From: Sphingomonadales bacterium | GTDB taxonomy: Bacteria; Pseudomonadota; Alphaproteobacteria; Sphingomonadales; Sphingomonadaceae | Reading direction: 5' to 3' | NCBI GenBank assembly: GCA_028868535.1 | Contig: JAGWUH010000025.1 | Coordinates: forward strand, 1 to 53,844 | DNA: 53,844 nucleotides | Shown: positions 16,622 to 22,739 of the stretch, one piece after another | Layout of the letters: the number at the start of each line of letters is the position of its first letter | Position numbering within the stretch: the first letter of the stretch is position 1 | Program-made: the position numbers and the translations under genes | Notes under the pieces: model-generated | The model's input: only the letters and a program-made list of their open reading frames with translations | Databases searched by the model: none | Told to the model about the DNA's origin: nothing

Positions 16622-17419
16622 TTATCGCCGGCCCGGCACCATGGCCAGAACGATTTCGCGCCCGCTGCGGCGGGTTTCGAAGATCACCCCGGCCAGATGC
16701 AGGGCGATCAGCAGGTAAAGCAGATTGACAGCCGCTTCGTGGACTTCGCCCAAGGGGCCTTCCTCGCGCTCGTCTTCCTCGGCTTCGCCGTCCTCGTCGT
16801 CCCGCGCCGTCGCGCCAGCGGCGTCGCGATCGCGCGCCGGACCGGCTTGCCCGGTCGCGTCCCGGGGCGCGGGCACAGCCGTGTGTCCAGCCCGCTCCTC
16901 GCGCTCTTCGCGTTCCTCGTCCGCGGCGCGATCCGGCGAAGCCGCCGCGCCGGGCGTGGCAGGTTCCTCGTCTCCGGCACCCGATGAGCCGGCCATCGCA
17001 GGCTGCGCACTTTCCCGTCCGCCGGTCCTTTCGGCCGTCGGCAGCCCGGCCATGGCGATTCCGCTGGCGATCACGACCGCCAGCGTCGTCCAGATCGCAT
17101 AGACCATCAACGCGCCCAGCGGATTGTGCGACGCATGGCGGGTGACGTGCCCTGATGCGATTTCGCGCAGGTGCGCCAGTGCCCGGCGCGGGCTGGGCGG
17201 AAATGCGGAGAAGCGCGCCTCGGCGGGGCCGATCAACCCCCACAGCAGCCGCAGTGCCAGCAGCACCGCGAGGCCGTAGCCGACCCAGACGTGGGCCCCG
17301 CTGCCCGCTTCGGTCACGAGCGCGTTGGCGACGACGGCGGTGACGATGCCCCAGTGCGTCAGCTTGACCATCGGGTCCCAGTTCCGCCGCGAGGCGAGGG
17401 GTTCGGTATCATCCATCAT
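16622..17419 (-). CDS. Cytochrome b561-type membrane protein with acidic insertion
   Basis: This b-type cytochrome of 265 aa has four transmembrane helices and belongs to the bacterial cytochrome b561/Ni-Fe-hydrogenase b-subunit superfamily. Candidate haem ligands are His in KLTHWG, GAHVWVG, the RHASHNP segment and the last helix, where two His are 14 residues apart (VHEAA...ALHLAG). The oddity is an insertion of about 100 residues between the third and fourth helices, extremely rich in Glu, Asp, Arg, Ala and Pro and without hydrophobic stretches. AAGGAG precedes two tandem ATGs (17419 and 17416); the second has the better spacing. It heads the operon with the LuxR-type, ATPase and permease genes. 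Confidence 0.83.
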   Translation of the reverse strand: MMDDTEPLASRRNWDPMVKLTHWGIVTAVVANALVTEAGSGAHVWVGYGLAVLLALRLLWGLIGPAEARFSAFPPSPRRALAHLREIASGHVTRHASHNPLGALMVYAIWTTLAVVIASGIAMAGLPTAERTGGRESAQPAMAGSSGAGDEEPATPGAAASPDRAADEEREEREERAGHTAVPAPRDATGQAGPARDRDAAGATARDDEDGEAEEDEREEGPLGEVHEAAVNLLYLLIALHLAGVIFETRRSGREIVLAMVPGRR

Positions 17420-17495
17420 GCGCTCCTTTTGGGCAGGGGCGCATACCATCGGGCGGTCGGCCGCGCGGGGCCATCGGGCAACGGCTTACGGCCGC

Positions 17496-17519
17496 CGCCA
17501 TAAGCCGACGCTTATGGCG
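17496..17519. promoter_or_regulatory. 24-bp perfect palindrome across the kinase stop codon
   Basis: CGCCATAAGC-CGAC-GCTTATGGCG has perfect 10-bp arms and covers the histidine kinase stop at 17512-17514. A partial copy (GCTTACGG) lies about 12 bases to the left. The site is within 100 bases upstream of the b561 cytochrome start, so it may be a regulator-binding site for that operon. Alternatively it is a terminator of the kinase gene, although no T-run follows. Confidence 0.5.
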
Positions 17520-18879
17520 CCGCCGACCGCGCCGAAGCCGCGCCGGCCGGGATCGTGAAGACGATCGCCAGGCCGCGCGGCTCAAGCCTGACCGCCCGCA
17601 CCGAGCCGCCATGCGCGATGCATGCCGCCCGCACCAGCGCCAGGCCCATGCCCGCGCCACCGATGTCCTGCCGTTCGCGCCGGAACCGTTCGAAAATCCA
17701 GTCTTCCGCACCTGCGGCGATGCCGGGGCCATCGTCGCGGATCTGGAAGACGATGCCGGCGTCGGTGCGATCGAGTCGCACCGCGATCGCGCCGCCGGCG
17801 GGCGTGAACTTGATCGCATTCTCGATCAGGTTGCGGAGCGCAAGTTCGATGACGAAGGCGGAACCCTGGACGATCAACCCCGGAGAGAGCTCGGCGGAAA
17901 GATCGATGTCCTTGCGTGCGGCGGCAGCGGCCTGCGCCGCGATGCACGCTTCGGTGAGCGCCGAGACGTCGAATGGCGCAAACGCCTGCTCCGGCGCATT
18001 CACCCGGGCCAGTTCCAGCAGGCGATCGACGACGCGCGCGGTGCGGTCCACGCCCTTGGCCAGTTCGCCCAGTTCCGTCGCCAGCTCCGGTTTGTGGGCG
18101 AGCTGGCGTTCGATGATCTGCGCACGCGCCTTCAGCGCCGCCAGCGGATTGCGCAATTCGTGGGCGGCATTGTCGCTGAACTCGCGCTCGCGGGCGAGGA
18201 CATCGGCGACGCGCTGGAGCAGCCGGTTCAGCGCCTCCACCATCGGCGCCACCTCGAGGGGGAGCTCGCGCACCTCTACCGGGGCCAGGTCGCTGGCGCT
18301 GCGCCGGTCGATCGCCGTCGACAGGTCTTCGAGCGGGCGCAGCGCGTGGGCGATGCCGCGACGGCCGATCACGAACGTCGCCAGCAACAGCAGCCCTGCC
18401 GGCAGCGCGAGGCTCAGCGTCAGCGCCAGGATCACGCGCGAGCGCGTGTCCGTGGGTTCGGCGAGTTCGACGGTGGTTTCGGGATTGGCGCCGTGCAGGA
18501 CGAACAGGCGCCAGCGGCCCCGGTTGGTGTCGATCATGTGAAAGCCGCCGGCCATCGGATGCGAAAGCGTCGGCATCGTGGCGGTCTGCGCCAGAACGCC
18601 ACGGTCGGACCAGATGCGGTATTCGACCCGCGCGGCGCCGAGGGTGCCGGGAAACATCGGCAACCCGGCTTCGACATCGCCGAGCTGGTCGCGCTCCGCG
18701 ACCTCGTGGCGGGCCAGCAGTTGCAGCAGGCGCGCGTTCTGCACCATCTGCTGGTCGAGTTGGACGGTGACCGCGTACGTCGCGATGAGCGCGCCCAGCA
18801 CCACGATCGCGGCAACCGCGGCGATCGCGGGAAGGGCCAGCGCGCGCTGGGCGCGGACGCGGAGCGAATAGCGTTTCAA
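17512..18879 (-). CDS. Two-component sensor histidine kinase (QseC/PmrB-like)
   Basis: This transmembrane sensor kinase of 455 aa partners with the response regulator directly upstream. There are two membrane segments (about 14-38 and 148-172) with a periplasmic sensor region of about 110 residues between them. A HAMP-like linker is followed by the dimerisation domain with phosphoacceptor His240 in AAHELRNP, and a catalytic domain with NLIENAIKFTP, DDGPGI and a G2 loop (GGAGMGLALV). The start is taken as TTG 18879, which overlaps the regulator stop as TTGA. No other start keeps the first membrane segment. The signal is unknown; neighbours suggest cation or redox stress. Confidence 0.88.
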   Translation of the reverse strand: MKRYSLRVRAQRALALPAIAAVAAIVVLGALIATYAVTVQLDQQMVQNARLLQLLARHEVAERDQLGDVEAGLPMFPGTLGAARVEYRIWSDRGVLAQTATMPTLSHPMAGGFHMIDTNRGRWRLFVLHGANPETTVELAEPTDTRSRVILALTLSLALPAGLLLLATFVIGRRGIAHALRPLEDLSTAIDRRSASDLAPVEVRELPLEVAPMVEALNRLLQRVADVLAREREFSDNAAHELRNPLAALKARAQIIERQLAHKPELATELGELAKGVDRTARVVDRLLELARVNAPEQAFAPFDVSALTEACIAAQAAAAARKDIDLSAELSPGLIVQGSAFVIELALRNLIENAIKFTPAGGAIAVRLDRTDAGIVFQIRDDGPGIAAGAEDWIFERFRRERQDIGGAGMGLALVRAACIAHGGSVRAVRLEPRGLAIVFTIPAGAASARSAAP

Positions 18880-19574
18880 GGCCTGGCCGGGATGGTATAG
18901 CCGAGCCCGCGCACGGTCACGATCAGGTTCTTGCCGAGCTTGCGTCGCAACCGGGACACGTAGACCTCGATCGCGTTGCTTTCGAAATCGCCGTGCCAGT
19001 GGTGCAGGTAATCCTCGATCCGGCGCTTGCTGACGATGCGCCCCTGATTGGCGACAAGGCAGTCGAGGATGCGCAGCTCCGTCGCGGAAACCGCCACCGC
19101 CACGCCGGCGCGCGATACCCGGTGCCCGGCGCGATCGTAAGTCACCTCGCCGATCGTCAGCGCGCCGCCGGCCTGGCCTTGGACGCGCCGCATCGCCGCA
19201 AGGCACCGCTCCACCAGTTCCTCGAGATCGAACGGCTTGCCGACATAGTCGTCGGCACCGCTGCGCAGCCCGGCGACGCGCTGTGCCGGGGTGTCGAGCG
19301 CCGTGAGGACGATGATCGGCAGCGTCTGTCCGCGCGCGCGCAGCCGCCGCAGCAGATCGAGGCCCGAGCCGTCGGGCAGGCCGAGGTCGAGCAGCAGGAG
19401 TTCGCATTCCCCCGTGGCGATGGCCTCTTCGGCCCCGGCGACCGAGGTGACGAGCACGGCGGGAAAGAACGGCGACAGCCCCTCGACCAAGGCCGGGCCG
19501 AGCATCTCGTCGTCTTCAACCACAAGCAGCAACGCCGGACCCCAATGCAAGCGTGCGAAACGCGGGTACGGCAT
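18876..19574 (-). CDS. OmpR/QseB-family response regulator
   Basis: This DNA-binding response regulator of up to 232 aa has an N-terminal receiver domain with the acidic pair in VVEDDE, phosphoacceptor Asp63 in LLLLDLGLPDGSG, the conserved Thr in VLTALD and Lys in YVGKPF. A winged-helix OmpR-type domain (about 135-228) ends in VRGLGYTIPARP. The start is uncertain: the ATG at 19574 has no obvious ribosome site and a shorter start is possible. The downstream kinase start overlaps its stop. The 83-base gap to the cytochrome biogenesis genes leaves open whether these belong to the same transcript. Confidence 0.9.
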   Translation of the reverse strand: MPYPRFARLHWGPALLLVVEDDEMLGPALVEGLSPFFPAVLVTSVAGAEEAIATGECELLLLDLGLPDGSGLDLLRRLRARGQTLPIIVLTALDTPAQRVAGLRSGADDYVGKPFDLEELVERCLAAMRRVQGQAGGALTIGEVTYDRAGHRVSRAGVAVAVSATELRILDCLVANQGRIVSKRRIEDYLHHWHGDFESNAIEVYVSRLRRKLGKNLIVTVRGLGYTIPARP

Positions 19575-19657
19575 TCACCGGATGCGCCTGCCTGCCCCGC
19601 GCAATCGATACCGCCGTGTCGATCGTCGCGCCAGCATCGATCGCGACATGCCGGTTG

Positions 19658-19831
19658 CTATCGCGTGCCGGCCGCGGTGCCCGGCATGTCGGGCGAACCC
19701 TGCCAGCCATAGCCGGCGAGCGCGATCAGGAGCGCCGCCGCGATCAGTTCGAGCGCCACACGGGGGCAGCCGCATCGCCACAGCAGCGCCAACGTGCCCG
19801 ATGCCAGTCCGACGGCGAACAGCCAGCCCAT
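19658..19831 (-). CDS. Small CcmI-like membrane protein (57 aa), probably only the N-terminal membrane part
   Basis: This 57-residue protein has two predicted transmembrane helices (about 2-18 and 26-44). It ends in YGWQGSPDMPG, reminiscent of the N-terminal membrane part of CcmI/CcmH-C proteins of sphingomonads. The TPR domain that normally follows is absent. Its start shares a base with the ccmH stop (TGATG), so it is translated with the cluster. A full CcmI-like TPR protein is encoded at 30964-32109, so the function may be split or duplicated. A real short gene is likely because position and overlap match operon logic; the CcmI assignment is tentative. Confidence 0.6.
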   Translation of the reverse strand: MGWLFAVGLASGTLALLWRCGCPRVALELIAAALLIALAGYGWQGSPDMPGTAAGTR

Positions 19832-20238
19832 CAGCGGGTGCTCCGTCGGCGCAGGCGCCGCGCGACAAGGGCGAGGCCGCCGGCGAGCGCGCCCAGCGGC
19901 ACCAGCCACAGCGGTGCGGTGGCGGTGCGCATCCTCGGGGAAAAGCTGATCCAGTCGCCATAGCGTCCGACCAGCCAGGCCCGGACCTGCTCCGGGCTGT
20001 CGCCCCGCGCGATCCGTTCGCGCACCATCCGCCGCATGTCCGCGGCGAGATCGGCGTTGCTGCCCGAGATCGGCTGCCCCTGGCAGACAACGCACCGGAT
20101 CGTGTCCATCAAGGCTGCGGCCTGCGCCTCCTTGGCGGGATCGGCCAGCGCCACTTGCGCATAGTCGGGCGGGTCGGCCGGGATGGCCGCGGCGGGCGCG
20201 GCCGCGAGCGCCGCAGCGAAGACAAGCGGCGCGATCAT
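19831..20238 (-). CDS. ccmH: Cytochrome c-type biogenesis protein CcmH (NrfF-like)
   Basis: This is the thiol-handling subunit of the System I haem lyase, 135 aa. It has an N-terminal signal peptide, the redox motif RCVVCQGQ (family form LRCxVCQxQ, with both Cys present), a three-helix domain with YGDWISFSPRM, and a C-terminal membrane anchor ending in an Arg-rich tail. It reduces apocytochrome Cys pairs so that CcmF can attach haem. It overlaps the upstream CcmG gene by ATGA and the following small CcmI-like gene by TGATG. The position next to multihaem cytochromes suggests the nrfEFG type of arrangement. Confidence 0.92.
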   Translation of the reverse strand: MIAPLVFAAALAAAPAAAIPADPPDYAQVALADPAKEAQAAALMDTIRCVVCQGQPISGSNADLAADMRRMVRERIARGDSPEQVRAWLVGRYGDWISFSPRMRTATAPLWLVPLGALAGGLALVARRLRRRSTR

Positions 20239-20765
20239 CGGGCGTGCTCCAGCATGGCGATCAGCTTGCGTCCGTCATCCTCGGTCACCGCGCCGATGTG
20301 CTGGTAGAGAATGCGGCCTCGGCCATCGATCACGAAAGTCTCCGGAACGCCGGAGGAGCCGAAGGCCATCTGCGCCCGACCGGCTTCGTCGATGCCAAGG
20401 TGGCGATAGGGATTGCCATTGGCGGCGACGAACGTCGTGAGCGCGTCGACGTCGTCGTGAACCGCGATCCCGTCGATTTCCACGCCTTGGGCCTTCAGCC
20501 GCACCAGCATCTCCGCCTCGTCGCGGCAGGGGACGCACCAACTCGCGAAGATGTTCAGCAGCCGCGGACGGCCGTCGCGGAAGTCCGCGCTGGCGCTGGG
20601 TGGCTGGCCCGGCAGGACCGGCCGCGTGGTGAACTCCGGCAAGGTCTGGCCGACCAGCCGCGAGGCGATGACATGGCCTTCGGGCTTGCGCAGCCCGAGG
20701 TAAAGCCCCGCCATCAACGCCAGCCCCAGCGCCAGCGGCAACCACACGATCAGGCCCCGCTTCAT
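20235..20765 (-). CDS. ccmG: Thiol:disulfide interchange protein CcmG/DsbE
   Basis: This periplasmic membrane-anchored thioredoxin of 176 aa keeps CcmH and apocytochromes reduced during cytochrome c maturation. It has one N-terminal membrane anchor (about 5-25), the active site WCVPC within NIFASWCVPCRDE, and the GVPETFVIDGRG segment containing the cis-proline loop, as in CcmG. The ATG overlaps the ccmF stop (ATGA) and its own stop overlaps the ccmH start. The order ccmF-ccmG-ccmH is standard. Confidence 0.93.
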   Translation of the reverse strand: MKRGLIVWLPLALGLALMAGLYLGLRKPEGHVIASRLVGQTLPEFTTRPVLPGQPPSASADFRDGRPRLLNIFASWCVPCRDEAEMLVRLKAQGVEIDGIAVHDDVDALTTFVAANGNPYRHLGIDEAGRAQMAFGSSGVPETFVIDGRGRILYQHIGAVTEDDGRKLIAMLEHAR

Positions 20766-22690
20766 GCTGCCGGCTCCTTCCGCAGGCCGCCCCGGGCAGC
20801 GAGATCCCGGCGCGCGCGTCCGATCAGCGAGAGCCCGCCACCGATCGCGATCAGCGCGCCGCCCACCCAGATCAACACGACGAACGGCTTCCACCACAGC
20901 CGGACCAGCCAGCGGCCATCGCCCGCTTGTTCGCCGAGCACGAGATAGAGCTGGCCGTTCCACGCCGTATGGATCGCCGCGTGATTGGTCTGCATCGGCG
21001 GATCGGTGAACTGGCGCAACTGCGGCAGCAGCTCGATCGGCGCGCCATCGCCGCGGCGCGCGACAAGGACGGCCTCCATCGCCTGGTAATTCGGCCCCGG
21101 CCGTTCGCGGACCGCGCCCAGTCGCACTGTCCACGGGCCGACCACCCGTGTTTCGCCCGGGTTCATCGCCGCCATGTTCTGGACGGTGAAGGCGCTGTCG
21201 CAGGCCATTCCGGCCAGGCTGACGGCACAGCCCAGGTGGGCGAGCACCATGCCCCAGGTGAACAGCGGCACGCGATCCAGCCGCCGCTTGCCGAGCGGCG
21301 CGAGGCTGGCGATCGCCAGGCCGCCGGCGACGACGAGGCCCAGCATTGGCAGCGGCGCGATCCGCCCGGCGAACACCGCCACGGCCAGCAGCGCCAGCGC
21401 TCCCGCCAGCACAGCCGGGGCAACGCGGTCGAGCAGGGCTTTCGGTTCGTCGCGGCGCCAGCGCAGCAACGGTCCGGCCGCCATCAGCACCAGCATCGCC
21501 AGGGCCAGCGGGCCGGCGACCGAATTGAAATAGGGCGCGCCGACCGAGATCTTGTCCCCCGACGTGGCTTCGAGCAGCAGGGGGTAGAGCGTTCCCGCCA
21601 GCACGATGACGAGGATCACCGTCAGCAGCAGGTTGTTGACGACCAGCGCGGCTTCGCGGCTGACCATGTCGAAGCGGCTGCCTTCGGTGACAGAGCCGAT
21701 CCGCCACCCGAACAGCGCCAGCGCGCCGCCGATGTAAAGCGCGAGCAGTGCCAGGATGAAGATGCCGCGTTCCGGGTCGACCGCGAAGGCATGGACGCTG
21801 GTCAGGATGCCCGACCGGACCAGGAACGTACCCACCATCGACATCGAGAACGCCAGGACGGACAGCATGATCGTCCAGGCGCGCAAGCCGTTGCGCGTCG
21901 CCAGCACCGTCACCGAATGGAGCAGGGCCGTCGCCGCCAGCCAGGGCATCAGGCTGGCGTTCTCCACCGGGTCCCAGAACCACCAGCCGCCCCAGCCGAG
22001 CGTGTAATAGGCCCAGTAGCTGCCGGCGGTTATGCCGATAGTGAGGAATATCCAGGCCGCGAGCACCCAGGGCCGCATGGCGCGAGCGAATTCCGGCCCG
22101 ACCTTGCCGGTGACCAGTGCGCCGACGGCGAACGAGAACGCCGCCGACATGCCGACATAGCCGGCGTAGAGCGTCGGCGGGTGGAAGGCGAGCCCGGGGT
22201 CCTGCAGCAGGGGATTGAGCCCCTGGCCCTCGATGACGCCGGCGATCCGCGCGAAGGGATTGGAGGCGAACAGCAGGAACGCATAGAAGCCCAGTGCGAT
22301 CGCCGCCTGCGCCGCCAGCGTGGCCATGCGCGTGTCCGCCGGCAAACGCCGCTCGAACGCGGCGATCGATGCCCCGGCGAGGGCCAGGATCGTCACCCAC
22401 AGCAGCATCGAGCCTTCATGGTTCCCCCAGGCGCCGGCGATCTTGTAGAGCATCGGCTTGGCCGAGTGGCTGTTGCTTGCCACCAGCAGCACGGTCATGT
22501 CGGAGCGCGCGAACACCGCGACCAGGCACGCGAACGCCATCGTCACCGTTGCGGCCTGGGTGATCGCCACCGGCGCGACCGCAGCCGCCAGCACCGGCCG
22601 GGCGCGCAGGCCCAGCGCGCCCATCGCCAGCTGCGCCAGCGCCAGCGCCGCGGCAATCCACAGTGCCGCCAGTCCTGCCTCGGCGATCAT
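20762..22690 (-). CDS. ccmF: Haem lyase subunit CcmF (NrfE-like)
   Basis: This integral membrane haem lyase of 642 aa attaches haem to CXXCH motifs in the periplasm. The length and about 15 hydrophobic segments match the family. Diagnostic motifs are NHEGSMLLW, AFHPPTLYAGYVG and the tryptophan-rich WWD domain GWGGWWFWDPVENASLMPW. The last soluble loop before the final helix is also typical. No ccmE gene precedes it, unlike most alphaproteobacterial ccmEFGHI operons; instead the outer-membrane protein of the multihaem cluster lies 49 bases upstream. It may be the only genomic copy or a paralogue serving the 35- and 24-haem proteins. Confidence 0.95.
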   Translation of the reverse strand: MIAEAGLAALWIAAALALAQLAMGALGLRARPVLAAAVAPVAITQAATVTMAFACLVAVFARSDMTVLLVASNSHSAKPMLYKIAGAWGNHEGSMLLWVTILALAGASIAAFERRLPADTRMATLAAQAAIALGFYAFLLFASNPFARIAGVIEGQGLNPLLQDPGLAFHPPTLYAGYVGMSAAFSFAVGALVTGKVGPEFARAMRPWVLAAWIFLTIGITAGSYWAYYTLGWGGWWFWDPVENASLMPWLAATALLHSVTVLATRNGLRAWTIMLSVLAFSMSMVGTFLVRSGILTSVHAFAVDPERGIFILALLALYIGGALALFGWRIGSVTEGSRFDMVSREAALVVNNLLLTVILVIVLAGTLYPLLLEATSGDKISVGAPYFNSVAGPLALAMLVLMAAGPLLRWRRDEPKALLDRVAPAVLAGALALLAVAVFAGRIAPLPMLGLVVAGGLAIASLAPLGKRRLDRVPLFTWGMVLAHLGCAVSLAGMACDSAFTVQNMAAMNPGETRVVGPWTVRLGAVRERPGPNYQAMEAVLVARRGDGAPIELLPQLRQFTDPPMQTNHAAIHTAWNGQLYLVLGEQAGDGRWLVRLWWKPFVVLIWVGGALIAIGGGLSLIGRARRDLAARGGLRKEPAA

Positions 22691-22739
22691 GCCACCCGGA
22701 CCCTCTGCACGCTTTCGACCCTGACCCGGCTGCTGCGCA

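Noticed and set aside
16095..17243. Upstream extension of the P-type ATPase frame
   Set aside because: The residues before ATG 16094 overlap the LuxR-type and cytochrome genes, are Arg-rich, and lie in the wrong frame for those genes. The TGATG overlap marks the real start.
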